Shown here: in pieces, positions 1 through 7,263 of the stretch
How the letters are laid out: each line of letters begins with the position of its first letter
Numbering within the stretch: the stretch's first letter is position 1
NCBI GenBank assembly: GCA_021323355.1
Contig: JAJONK010000084.1
Location: 1 to 11,108, forward strand
Direction: 5' to 3'
Length of the DNA stretch: 11,108 bases
Source: Deltaproteobacteria bacterium
GTDB lineage: Bacteria; Desulfobacterota; Binatia; UBA9968
Notes under the pieces: generated by a model
The model's input: only the letters and a program-made list of their open reading frames with translations
Told to the model about the DNA's origin: nothing
Database searches by the model: none
Translations under genes and position numbers: made by a program

Positions 1-1
1 G

Positions 2-97
2 GGTGTCATCGACGGCGGCAAAAGCCAGGGGGTTGAAAATGAAGAAGGTATTGCCTGGCGCAAACAGCTGCTGCGCACAATCGGTTACAAGTTGTGA
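2..97 (+). CDS. C-terminal end of an unrecognised protein (partial)
   Basis: An open frame enters from the left edge and runs 31 codons to a TGA at 95-97. The visible tail is hydrophilic and ends ...LLRTIGYKL. No start is visible and I do not recognise the family, so no function is given. It is followed 64 bp later by the Usp gene on the same strand, so the two may be co-transcribed. The frame is short and could be chance, but codons such as GGC, CTG and CGC look like normal coding use. Confidence 0.5.
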   Translation, partial: GVIDGGKSQGVENEEGIAWRKQLLRTIGYKL

Positions 98-161
98 TTT
101 AATAATGTTTCTCGCTTAACGGAATTTGATCGACTGTTTTCGCGCCCGACAAGGAGCTCCT

Positions 162-590
162 ATGGCAATCTTTAAAACGATACTTGCACCAACGGACTTT
201 TCCGACGTCTCAGCCGCCGGCGTTCGCTACGCTTGCCAATTGGCTAAAGATATAGGGGCTGATATTATCATCTTCAATGTGGATGTATTGGACGAGAGCA
301 ACCGCATCGATAAGCGCGAGATCGAACAACACAAAAAAAGGCTCGGGAAGTTTGTCGCTGAGAAAGTTGCCGATGCTTGTGTCGGATTGAAAATGCGCCA
401 AGTGGTCGATGCTGGCCAGCCCTTCGGCGCCATCGTCGACTGCGCCGAGAAGGAAGGCGTCGATTTGATCGTCATGTCCTCGCACGGACGTAGCGGCTTA
501 TCGCGCATGTTGATCGGCAGCGTTACGGATAAGATCTTGCGTGGAGCGCCGTGTCCGGTCTTGGTCGTGCCGTTACAAAAAGAGATTTAG
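162..590 (+). CDS. Universal stress protein, UspA family (Usp-1)
   Basis: This encodes a single-domain Usp of 142 residues, the usual family length; such proteins are cytoplasmic, usually dimeric, and many bind ATP. The N-terminus FKTILAPTDFSD is the typical first beta strand with the nucleotide-contacting Asp (D12). The C-terminal phosphate-binding loop is SSHG (106-109), nine residues, then GS (119-120), followed by APCPVLVVP. This fits the G-2x-G-9x-G(S/T) ATP-binding signature except that the first Gly is Ser, a common variant. The frame is open from an ATG at 126, but the ATG at 162 is preferred because AAGGAG lies at 151-156 and the protein then starts at the family's normal N-terminus. 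It converges with the minus-strand operon ending at 772. It is a paralogue of the Usp at 8880. Confidence 0.93.
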   Translation: MAIFKTILAPTDFSDVSAAGVRYACQLAKDIGADIIIFNVDVLDESNRIDKREIEQHKKRLGKFVAEKVADACVGLKMRQVVDAGQPFGAIVDCAEKEGVDLIVMSSHGRSGLSRMLIGSVTDKILRGAPCPVLVVPLQKEI

Positions 591-650
591 CAACTTCGGG
601 GCGGCAATCTGCTGTTCCATTCAAATGGTCGATTGGGATTCGAACCTGCG

Positions 651-678
651 CTGGAGCGTTGCGCTAGCATTGCTCCAG
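651..678. terminator. Hairpin between convergent genes, possible bidirectional terminator
   Basis: CTGGAGC at 651-657 pairs with GCTCCAG at 672-678. The stem continues inward with a G-T pair, one mismatch and three more pairs around a four-base loop. It lies 60 bp after the Usp-1 stop and about 95 bp after the end of the minus-strand operon, where a shared terminator would be expected. There is no clear T-run on either side, so the terminator role is inferred from position and structure only. Confidence 0.4.
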
Positions 679-771
679 TTCCACATCGGTAGGCCAGCAA
701 TGCCGTGTGAAGTTCGAGAGCGCGCGCGAATAGAATCGATGCCGAACGTCTTTTCTTAGTCTTCATCCCCT

Positions 772-1314
772 TCACCAATATCGCACACGTCCAATATCGA
801 CGTGGACGAAGTCAGACTTGGGATAATACCCGACGCCGCCGCCCTTAAGAGCTATCGCTGCCTTTTGCAAGATGCGCGTTTCTCGGCCGGGTAATCGGAT
901 ATCGATCGCTTGGCCGACTAGATGCAAGCTGTTTTCCGCCACTCCCGTGCTGTGCGCGCGCAGGAACGCGTTCGTACGTGCGGAGCGGTAGCCGGAGATG
1001 ACGTGAAACGGCTCGTTGGTTTCAATCTCTTTCCGGACGCTGAAGAGGAGATCCAATAACCGGGTATCGATGTCATGAACCTCATCACTGCGCGGATCGC
1101 GTAAGATGTAGCTGATCTGGCGCAGAGAGCCGTCCACGTAATTCCCTTCCGCCCAGTATATGGACTTGAGTTTCTCGCCCGTATGCGTGTTGTAAAATAA
1201 TCCCGTGATTGCGGCCATGGAACCGAGCTTGACGAACGTTCGCCGAGTCATTCGCATCGGCTTAGTGTCGGCGGTCTGATAGCTGCGTGCCAGCGACTGG
1301 TGGAATTTTGTCAT
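772..1314 (-). CDS. DUF882 / YcbK-like murein peptidase (M15-type fold) with Tat motif
   Basis: This 180-residue protein belongs to the DUF882 family (E. coli YcbK/MepK type), zinc-dependent periplasmic endopeptidases that cut peptidoglycan cross-links. Family signatures are intact: NTHTGE (42-47), ISGYRS (106-111), SLH with H131, QAIDIRLPG with D138, GGGVGYYP (158-165) and DFVHVDIG with H171. The three predicted zinc ligands H131, D138 and H171 are therefore present. A twin-arginine motif TRRTFVKLG (23-31) marks Tat export. The segment between RR and NTHTGE is only about 17 residues, against about 34 in YcbK, and has no clear Ala-x-Ala cleavage site, so export or cleavage may be impaired. 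The start at 1314 is chosen because its ATG overlaps, as ATGA, the stop of the former tail frame of the upstream transpeptidase. Met20 or Met22, just before the Arg pair, are alternative starts. It is the last gene of the minus-strand operon. Confidence 0.88.
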   Translation of the reverse strand: MTKFHQSLARSYQTADTKPMRMTRRTFVKLGSMAAITGLFYNTHTGEKLKSIYWAEGNYVDGSLRQISYILRDPRSDEVHDIDTRLLDLLFSVRKEIETNEPFHVISGYRSARTNAFLRAHSTGVAENSLHLVGQAIDIRLPGRETRILQKAAIALKGGGVGYYPKSDFVHVDIGRVRYW

Positions 1315-1466
1315 TGCGAATCCATAGCTCCAATTCCGCGTGTAATCGGTCTAGCGACGCCGTCTTCTTTGCGGATTATACTCTGTGCCAGCTGACGGTC
1401 AACGACAGATTCAAGATTGAAGGCTTGCAGCAATTCTTCGAAAAGTCGTGGGGCATCTGAGTATAG
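1311..1466 (-). pseudogene. Detached C-terminal tail of the L,D-transpeptidase (other frame)
   Basis: From about 1466 to the TGA at 1311-1313 an overlapping minus frame encodes LYSDAPRLFEELL ... DRQLAQ ... KEDGVARPITRG. A charged helical tail ending in an (x)GVARxIT-like motif is what Gram-negative ErfK/YbiS/YkuD proteins carry after the catalytic domain. It is out of frame with the catalytic part, and the strand-loop segment usually found between GTPxxI and this tail (about 20 residues) is missing. A net deletion of roughly 60 bp with a frame change is the simplest explanation. Its stop overlaps the DUF882 start by ATGA, which shows that it was once the true gene end. No start codon or ribosome site of its own was seen. 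Confidence 0.65.
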
Positions 1467-2181
1467 CGGGAGTGCCGCGCGACACCTCGCCAAAAAGCTC
1501 GGCGATATCGTCCGCGTGGGCACGTATGCAGCCATGGGTTTGAAATCGATAGATGCTTGTCGGCGCAATCGTGCCATGTATGCCATAGCCAGGAATACTA
1601 AGCCCCAACCAATGACTTCCCAAAGGATTGTCCGGACCCGGCGGAACACAAGTCTTTACCGTCTTGCCCTCCCGTTGCATCTCATCTTGAATCGACTTAG
1701 GCACATCCCATGTCGGATTTTCCTCTCTGGCAACGATGGTGAATTGGCCCGTGGGCGTCGGCCAGTCCCGCCTTCCCAGCCCCACTGGAAAGAAACGAAG
1801 CAATCGTCCTTCGTTAAAATGAAAAAGCAGACGTTGGGGAATATTGATGAGGATACCCTCTTCGATGCGTTTGGGTATGATGTGCCGATTATTGATGCGC
1901 AGCACTTGTCCGAGTTTTAAAGGAGAGCTCGCAGAAAGATTATTATCTGCAGCGATTACCGCCGCGTCTACACCGAATCTTGCGCCGATGCCGATCAGCG
2001 AATCTCCTCGCTTAGCTGTATAGGAAAACTCGCCGCCGACGAGTTGCTGCGATAACGTCCGGTGCTGTTGGCCGGCAGCCGGGCGATACCCGATAATCAA
2101 CGATAACAGCACTAGCAAAAAACCGACGGCGGTGTGACGGTGAATGCGCATTTCAATGTTTCCGTGTTCTGAAGTGGCCAT
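1411..2181 (-). CDS. LysM - L,D-transpeptidase (YkuD/ErfK family), C-terminus frameshifted
   Basis: This predicted periplasmic enzyme would form 3-3 peptidoglycan cross-links or attach lipoproteins. A hydrophobic signal segment (about residues 18-35) is followed by a LysM domain (about 53-98: YTAKRGDSL..IAADNNL..LKLGQVL) that binds glycan. A YkuD catalytic domain (about 110-245) carries the motif H202 ... T215-H-G-C218-I-R, so the catalytic Cys, His and Arg are intact. After RGTPAIL (235-241) the frame runs into an unrelated 15-residue end. The expected family tail is found in another frame at 1466-1311. The start at 2181 or at Met11 (2151), immediately before the signal sequence, cannot be separated; neither has a strong Shine-Dalgarno. 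The gap to the DUF1003 gene is 22 bp, so it is co-transcribed. The core is probably still catalytic; stability without the tail is uncertain. Confidence 0.85.
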   Translation of the reverse strand: MATSEHGNIEMRIHRHTAVGFLLVLLSLIIGYRPAAGQQHRTLSQQLVGGEFSYTAKRGDSLIGIGARFGVDAAVIAADNNLSASSPLKLGQVLRINNRHIIPKRIEEGILINIPQRLLFHFNEGRLLRFFPVGLGRRDWPTPTGQFTIVAREENPTWDVPKSIQDEMQREGKTVKTCVPPGPDNPLGSHWLGLSIPGYGIHGTIAPTSIYRFQTHGCIRAHADDIAELFGEVSRGTPAILRCPTTFRRIAASLQS

Positions 2182-2203
2182 GCAGCATCGGCTGATTGTT
2201 CAG

Positions 2204-2917
2204 TCAGTTTCTGGGATCCGGATTTCGGCGCACCAGCTCTTTCATGAAGTCCATTTGAATTTGCTGGATCTCTAAAAGCTTTTGCCACTGGTGCTTGAGC
2301 AACACGTCCAGTTTCTCGTGGAGGTGCCGGATCTCAAGCTCGGCCTTGAGATTCACTTGATAATCATTTTCCGATCGCAGCCGGTCTCTGACCTCGATGC
2401 GGTTTTGGCTCATCATGATGATCGGTGCCTGAATAGCCGCGAGGCAAGACAAAATCAAATTCAACAGTATATACGGATAGGGATCGAAAGGGGTGCGGAT
2501 GGTGGCAACGCTGTTGATGCCGATCCATGCCGCCAGCACCAAAAAAAAAGCGCCGATAAAAATCCAACTGCCGCCGAAGGTCGCGACGCGGTCGGCGACA
2601 TGTTGACCGAACGTGATACTCCTTTCGAAGGCGCGGTTAATATTCTCCGTCAAGTTTTCCTGCTCTCTCAGACTGTCAACGACCTCCTGTTCTAATTTGC
2701 TGAGCTCACCGACCTCGTCTTTGAGGGCGTCTTCCACGTATTCCGACCTGAAGAGATCAAGGCAGTCGACGCAAATCATCCGGCTAGCGGCCCAGCTGGT
2801 GTCACGCTTTTTGATCGTCTCAATAATAGCCGGCCTAAGCATCTCGCCAGGAATCATGGATTCATAAGGGCGATTTTTCTGACAGTGAAAACAGCGTTGT
2901 GCGACGGGTTCTGGCAT
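2204..2917 (-). CDS. DUF1003 family membrane protein with N-terminal Cys pairs
   Basis: This 237-residue inner-membrane protein matches the DUF1003 family in full length; the family's biochemical role is not established. C9-x2-C12 and C49-x2-C52 could form a small metal-binding knuckle. The DUF1003 core follows: FGQHVADRVATFGGSW (103-118), TM1 (about 117-137), FDPYPYILLNLILSCLAAIQAP (TM2, about 146-168) and IIMMSQNR. The C-terminal part (about 180-228; DYQVNLKAELEIRHLHEKLD) is a long amphipathic helix, probably coiled coil and cytoplasmic. The start is well supported by AAGGAGGA about 10 bp upstream of the ATG. It sits 18 bp after the ATPase stop and 22 bp before the transpeptidase start, so it belongs to the same operon. 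Confidence 0.92.
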   Translation of the reverse strand: MPEPVAQRCFHCQKNRPYESMIPGEMLRPAIIETIKKRDTSWAASRMICVDCLDLFRSEYVEDALKDEVGELSKLEQEVVDSLREQENLTENINRAFERSITFGQHVADRVATFGGSWIFIGAFFLVLAAWIGINSVATIRTPFDPYPYILLNLILSCLAAIQAPIIMMSQNRIEVRDRLRSENDYQVNLKAELEIRHLHEKLDVLLKHQWQKLLEIQQIQMDFMKELVRRNPDPRN

Positions 2918-2935
2918 AGTTCCTCCTTCAGGCGA

Positions 2936-5900
2936 TTAGCCGAGAAATTCTAACCTATATCCCTTTCGCCGGTAGTACTTCTTGGCTTCTTCAAAGATGA
3001 ATAGCAGCACCGTGCCGTGGAACGCGAATAAGTAAACATGCCAGGGGAGCGGGGCGAAGTAGTAGATCTCGGAAAGCGGCGTGTAGAAAAAAAAATAGCA
3101 AAGCGCCAGCTCCAACAGGATGCCGAGATCGATGAGCGGGTTGGAGATGAAATTAAAGAGAATGTAATGCCGCTCAAGAAACCGCGCGAGCCAGTGTGTG
3201 AACGGCGCAATCAACGGTCGCTCGATGCTGGCGAGCGCTTGCGAGAGCAGCATCCAGATGAATCTGAAGGGCAGAAACACTAGCCCGACCATCATAGCGA
3301 AGAGAGCACGGACGGCGGTGAATTCGGCAGCGCGTTGAACGTGATATTCGATGTGTACTCGCGCGGTGTACCGAGGCGGGCGCCAGTCGGCTACTGCTGC
3401 GAGCGCTTCACTGCGCCGGAGCGGGTGGAGAAAATTCCAAGAGAATAGTGAGCTTTGCCATGACCGTTTGCATAATACATTGGCAATCTGCGCGGTTACA
3501 GTGGGGAAAAAATATGCGGTCAATGTTTGCAGATAAGCCGACGACGATTCACCGAAGTTGAGGCCGGCGGGTGACGGCGGCATCGAGGCAATACTCTGGC
3601 CCGGTTGCCACGCGCCTAGCACCCAACCCATATAAAAGTAAGTAGCGTAGCAGCTAAGCGCGAGCAGAGTTCCCTGTACAAAATAAGAGCGGAGTATGAA
3701 CTTGAGCGAAAGCAGCTTTTCGTTGCGCGGCCTTGGCGGCCGCTCCATGATACCTTTTTCCGGCGGCTCGATGCCTAAGCCCATCGCCGGAATGAGGTCC
3801 GTGCCTACATCGACCGCCAAAACGCCCATGATTGTCATTGCGAGCGGAGTGCCGGGAAAAAGCACCCAAAAAATGTACGGGTACATTTCCTGCGGGTTAC
3901 TGTTGAGCACGTAAGCGGCGAATCGTTTGATGTTATCGAAGATCGCCCGGCCCTCTTCGATAGCGGCGACAATGGAGCTGAAGTTGTCATCAGTCAGAAT
4001 CATGCGCGAGGCCTCTTTGGCGACATCGTTACCGCGCACTCCCATAGCAATGCCGATATCGGCCTTCTTCAAGGCAGGGGCGTCATTAACGCCATCGCCG
4101 GTGACGGCGACGATCTCCCCCATCTGTTTCAGCAAGGAAACAATGCGTAGTTTATGCTCCGGCGCGACGCGGGCGAAGATGGTTTCCTGTTGCGACAGAA
4201 TTCCGCGCAATGCCTCATCGTCCAACTCGGAAACTTCGACGCCGGTAAAAGATTGCAGCGGCCCGTCTCGTCCAAGACCGATTTGCCGGCCGATGCTGGT
4301 GGCGGTGAGCGCGTAATCGCCAGTGACCATGAGGACGCGGATGCCGGCGGTATGGCAGGCGCGGATCGCCGCCGGAACCTCGGCGCGCACCGGATCCGAG
4401 AGTGCTACCAACCCAAGAAAAACCAACTGCGTCTCGATGTTTGCTGTCGTGTAAACAGCGCCGTTTAATTCCGCTCCGTCTCGGTAGGCAAATGCGAGCA
4501 CACGTAGGCCGCGCTGTGCCATTGCGTCATTTTCCTCGAGAATTCGGCCGCGGTCTGCATCGTTTAGCGGGCGGATCTCGCCATTCCAAAAAAGTCGGTC
4601 GCACTGCTGGAGCGTTTCGAGCGGAGCGCCTTTGACATAAATCGTTGGCTCGCTCTGCTCGTGGGCCTTAATGACGACGCTCATCCGTTTGCGGATCGAT
4701 TCGAAAGGATTTAAATGCAGGCGTTGATGAACGCCGCGAAGCCCGGCTTTTTCTGCCAGGCACACTAAAGCTCCCTCCGTGGGGTCGCCGAGGACACCAT
4801 AATCCGCGCCCTGTTTGCTCAGCCGTGCGTTGTTGCACGTGAAAGCGCACTCCAGCAAGCGACGCAAGCTCGACCAATGGGAGATTGCATCCAAAGAAAG
4901 CTTTTTCCCCGAGGTGTTAAAGTCTCCTTGGGGTCGATAGCCAGTCCCGGAGACTTGGACGATTTTGCCATCAACGGCGATCTCAGTGGCCATCATAAGA
5001 TTTTGCGTAAGCGTGCCGGTCTTATCGCAGCAAATCACCGTAGTGCACCCTAGAGTCTCGACCGATGGCAAACTTTTCACGAGCGCGTGGCGCTTGGCCA
5101 TGCGTTGCACAGCCATCGCCAGTGACAATGTCACGGTCGGAAGTAAGCCTTCAGGTACGTTGGCGACGAAAAGCCCAATGAAGAAAACAAACGCCGCGAC
5201 AAAAGTCAGGCCCGCGACTAACCAGCCCAGCATCAGAAAGGCTAAGCCCAAGCCACCCGCGAGCGCAGCGATCGCGTAAACTGTGGCGTGCAGTTGTTTT
5301 TGTAATGGGCTCTGTTCGGCTCGAATGTCCTGAGTCAGATTGGCGATTTTGCCGATTTCTGTATTCATCCCGGTGCCGAAGACCACAGCGCGAGCCCGGC
5401 CCCGCAGCAAAGATGTGCCGGCGAAGATGACATTGGGTAGCTCGAGCCAAAGAAACTTGCCCGGAATGAGAATCGGCTGATCCGACTTGTAGCGACGTGC
5501 CGGCGTGGACTCACCGGTCAGCGAGGAGTTGTCTACTTCAACTTCGAAAGCCTCCACTAAACGCGCGTCCGCGGGGACCAGATCGCCTTCTTCGACGACG
5601 ATGACATCGCCGGGGACCAGCTGGCCTGCATCGCATTCCTGCAGGTGCCCTTCGCGAACAATCCGACAGCGCTGGGTGATGAGTTGCTGCAAAACCTCCA
5701 GGGCACGGTCGGACTTAAACTCTTGCAGGAACGCGAACAGGCCGTTCACCAGAACTACCGCCAGGATGGCGATTCCGAGTTGCGGCAGATCGACTCCCGG
5801 AATGAAACAGAGCAGGGCGGCGATCCAAAGCAGTATTGCAAAGAAGCTAAACAGGTTGCGCAGTAATTTCAGCTGCCAGGGATCAACGCGAGAGCGTTGC

Positions 5901-6451
5901 AATACATTAGGTCCGTAGCTCCGTAAACGCTGTTGAGCTTCAGCTAATGTCAGTCCGCGCGTGAGATCGGTCTGGAGCTCGAAGCCGATCTGCTCCTGAG
6001 TGAGATTCATATACGTCGGCAAAGCCGATTGCTGCTCGGCGCGCGCAATAATTCTGAGCACCCGGTCCGCATCGCGCTGCGCCAAAAGTTCGTCACGGAT
6101 CGCCGGGAGCAACGAGCAGATGCGCTGCAAGAGCTGTAGATGCTGCGGCGGCTGCTCGGCCGGCGTGGCAAGAAGCAAGACTACGTTGATCCGGTGATTG
6201 TTAAATGAAAGGCCTTCGGGGGTAATCCCGAGGATCAATTCCGGCGCGGCAAGATGATTGATGCGCACATGGGGTACGGCAATCCCGTGACCGATATAGC
6301 TATAGCGTTCATTCTCGTCCGGTTTTTGTGATCGGAAATGATTGGCGAGATCAGCGACAGACGATCGAGCAGAAAGCTCGTCGATGGCTTTGCCGAGCGG
6401 TCCCTTAAGCCCGAACACGATCTTTTCCGAGTCGAGGCGGTCGGCAATCAT
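2936..6451 (-). CDS. P2-type (Na+/K+-ATPase-like) cation ATPase with N-terminal PTS EIIA (PtsN-like) domain
   Basis: This 1171-residue membrane pump uses ATP to move cations. Residues 1-140 form a PTS EIIA type-2 domain closest to PtsN/EIIA-Ntr: IGHGIAVPH has the phosphorylatable His (H61), and INVVLLLATPAEQPPQHLQLL (89-109) follows. Cation_ATPase_N spans about 147-215, the actuator domain has TGES at 312-315, the phosphorylation site is D476 in DKTGT, and the hinge is TGDGVNDAPA (784-793). Ion-site residues match the P2C (Na,K-ATPase) pattern: VPEGLLPTVT in TM4 (E434), SNPQE in TM5 (E855) and VDVGTDLIPA in TM6 (D881, D885). TM9 and TM10 with FEEAKKYYRR close the protein. An extra segment of about 95 residues (1006-1099), with one hydrophobic stretch, lies between TM8 and TM9. 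The start overlaps the upstream small gene by ATGA, implying translational coupling; its own ribosome site is weak. The transported ion cannot be fixed from sequence; K+ or Na+ is plausible. Confidence 0.95.
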   Translation of the reverse strand: MIADRLDSEKIVFGLKGPLGKAIDELSARSSVADLANHFRSQKPDENERYSYIGHGIAVPHVRINHLAAPELILGITPEGLSFNNHRINVVLLLATPAEQPPQHLQLLQRICSLLPAIRDELLAQRDADRVLRIIARAEQQSALPTYMNLTQEQIGFELQTDLTRGLTLAEAQQRLRSYGPNVLQRSRVDPWQLKLLRNLFSFFAILLWIAALLCFIPGVDLPQLGIAILAVVLVNGLFAFLQEFKSDRALEVLQQLITQRCRIVREGHLQECDAGQLVPGDVIVVEEGDLVPADARLVEAFEVEVDNSSLTGESTPARRYKSDQPILIPGKFLWLELPNVIFAGTSLLRGRARAVVFGTGMNTEIGKIANLTQDIRAEQSPLQKQLHATVYAIAALAGGLGLAFLMLGWLVAGLTFVAAFVFFIGLFVANVPEGLLPTVTLSLAMAVQRMAKRHALVKSLPSVETLGCTTVICCDKTGTLTQNLMMATEIAVDGKIVQVSGTGYRPQGDFNTSGKKLSLDAISHWSSLRRLLECAFTCNNARLSKQGADYGVLGDPTEGALVCLAEKAGLRGVHQRLHLNPFESIRKRMSVVIKAHEQSEPTIYVKGAPLETLQQCDRLFWNGEIRPLNDADRGRILEENDAMAQRGLRVLAFAYRDGAELNGAVYTTANIETQLVFLGLVALSDPVRAEVPAAIRACHTAGIRVLMVTGDYALTATSIGRQIGLGRDGPLQSFTGVEVSELDDEALRGILSQQETIFARVAPEHKLRIVSLLKQMGEIVAVTGDGVNDAPALKKADIGIAMGVRGNDVAKEASRMILTDDNFSSIVAAIEEGRAIFDNIKRFAAYVLNSNPQEMYPYIFWVLFPGTPLAMTIMGVLAVDVGTDLIPAMGLGIEPPEKGIMERPPRPRNEKLLSLKFILRSYFVQGTLLALSCYATYFYMGWVLGAWQPGQSIASMPPSPAGLNFGESSSAYLQTLTAYFFPTVTAQIANVLCKRSWQSSLFSWNFLHPLRRSEALAAVADWRPPRYTARVHIEYHVQRAAEFTAVRALFAMMVGLVFLPFRFIWMLLSQALASIERPLIAPFTHWLARFLERHYILFNFISNPLIDLGILLELALCYFFFYTPLSEIYYFAPLPWHVYLFAFHGTVLLFIFEEAKKYYRRKGYRLEFLG

Positions 6452-6714
6452 GGTCCCAAGCTGGAAAGCCGGTCGCTATGCGATAGACGGCCTTGCAGAA
6501 CACGGCCGATCGAATGTAGCACGGCAGCAGTAAGGACCATCAGAAAGAGTCCAAGCTGGCTAACGGCGAATCTGCCGATGGGTTCCCCGATGATCAGCAA
6601 GCACGTCATCAAGGCCAAGTGTTTGGCAAGCTTTATGAGAAAGGCGCCGATCACGCACGAGGGCGCAACATACGATTTCGTGCTAACAGCCTTGCTTTGC
6701 TGCCGATGGAGCAT
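6448..6714 (-). CDS. Small membrane protein, 88 residues, translationally coupled to the ATPase
   Basis: I do not recognise this protein. It has a basic N-terminus (about 1-15) and two hydrophobic stretches, about residues 20-45 and 50-72 (QLGLFLMVLTAAVLHSIG), with a short polar end, so a two-pass membrane peptide is likely. Two features argue that it is real. GAGGA lies about 8 bp upstream of the ATG, and its TGA overlaps the ATPase start as ATGA. It sits 36 bp after the CBS gene in the same operon. By position it could be a small subunit or assembly partner of the pump, but that is inference. The alternative is that the frame is a chance opening within a leader. Confidence 0.6.
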   Translation of the reverse strand: MLHRQQSKAVSTKSYVAPSCVIGAFLIKLAKHLALMTCLLIIGEPIGRFAVSQLGLFLMVLTAAVLHSIGRVLQGRLSHSDRLSSLGP

Positions 6715-6750
6715 GCGTGGATCCTCGCAAGAAAACGTGCCACCGGCTCA

Positions 6751-7173
6751 CTACGCGATTGATCCCAAGTAATGCAGGACGTTGGTCGTCGTGACCAAAC
6801 CCACCAGGGCTCCCTTACGAAGGACCGGCACACAACCGACTTTCTTGTCGGCCATGAGCCTCGCGGCCTCCTTGATCGGAGTGTCGGGCGTCACCGTCAC
6901 GAGCCGTTTTTTCATAACGTTCTTGATCAACTCGCTTTTGAGCAAAGCCGATCTGCTCTCCTGCTTGAGACCGAAAATACGGTTCGCGGCGGCGCCGATC
7001 AGATCTCGTTCAGAGATTAAGCCCACCAACTTGCCATTCTCTACGATCGGAATGTGGCGAATGCGGCCCAGGGAAATTACGTCATTTGCCAGATCTAGAG
7101 TATCGTTTGGGGCTAACGTTACAGGCGACCCCATCATAATCTCGCTGACAGTTACTTTCTTTTCATTTTTCAT
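6751..7173 (-). CDS. Two-CBS-domain protein (CBS-1)
   Basis: This 140-residue cytoplasmic protein is made only of a tandem CBS (Bateman) pair. CBS 1 spans about 8-62 (VSEIMMGSPVTLAPNDTL ... HIPIVENGKLVGLISERDL) and CBS 2 about 83-137 (IKNVMKKRLVTVTPDTPI ... GCVPVLRKGALVGLVT). Such pairs commonly bind AMP, ATP or related ligands and act as energy sensors; no output domain is attached. The start has GAGGA about 8-12 bp upstream. It is the first gene of the minus-strand operon and has a good sigma-54-like promoter about 75 bp upstream. Being co-transcribed with the ATPase suggests it senses nucleotide state for that operon, which is inference. It is a paralogue of the CBS protein at 8190-8621. 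Confidence 0.93.
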   Translation of the reverse strand: MKNEKKVTVSEIMMGSPVTLAPNDTLDLANDVISLGRIRHIPIVENGKLVGLISERDLIGAAANRIFGLKQESRSALLKSELIKNVMKKRLVTVTPDTPIKEAARLMADKKVGCVPVLRKGALVGLVTTTNVLHYLGSIA

Positions 7174-7247
7174 TTGAGCGTTCCTCTAAGCCTTTATTTT
7201 CAGGGCAGCCCCGAAAATGTTGCAACGAGGCCTTACTCGAAGATTTG

Positions 7248-7263
7248 TGCACTGCCCGTGCCA
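7248..7263 (-). promoter_or_regulatory. Sigma-54-like promoter upstream of the CBS-1/ATPase operon
   Basis: Read on the minus strand the site is TGGCACGGGCAGTGCA. It matches the RpoN consensus TGGCACG-N4-TTGCW at every position except one T in the -12 box, with the exact GG-N10-GC spacing. Transcription would begin near 7236, giving an untranslated leader of about 60 nt before the CBS-1 start. This is the best of the four such sites in the window. Confidence 0.65.

Noticed and set aside
126..161. Longer Usp-1 start at 126.
   Set aside because: The extra 12 residues do not fit the Usp N-terminus, and the AAGGAG site serves the ATG at 162.
620..650. Minus strand reads GGTTCGAATCCC followed by ...CGACCA, like the T-arm and 3' end of a tRNA.
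   Set aside because: The T-stem would not pair, the distance from T-loop to CCA is too short, and no acceptor, D-arm or anticodon arm can be laid out upstream. It is a chance match or at most a remnant.
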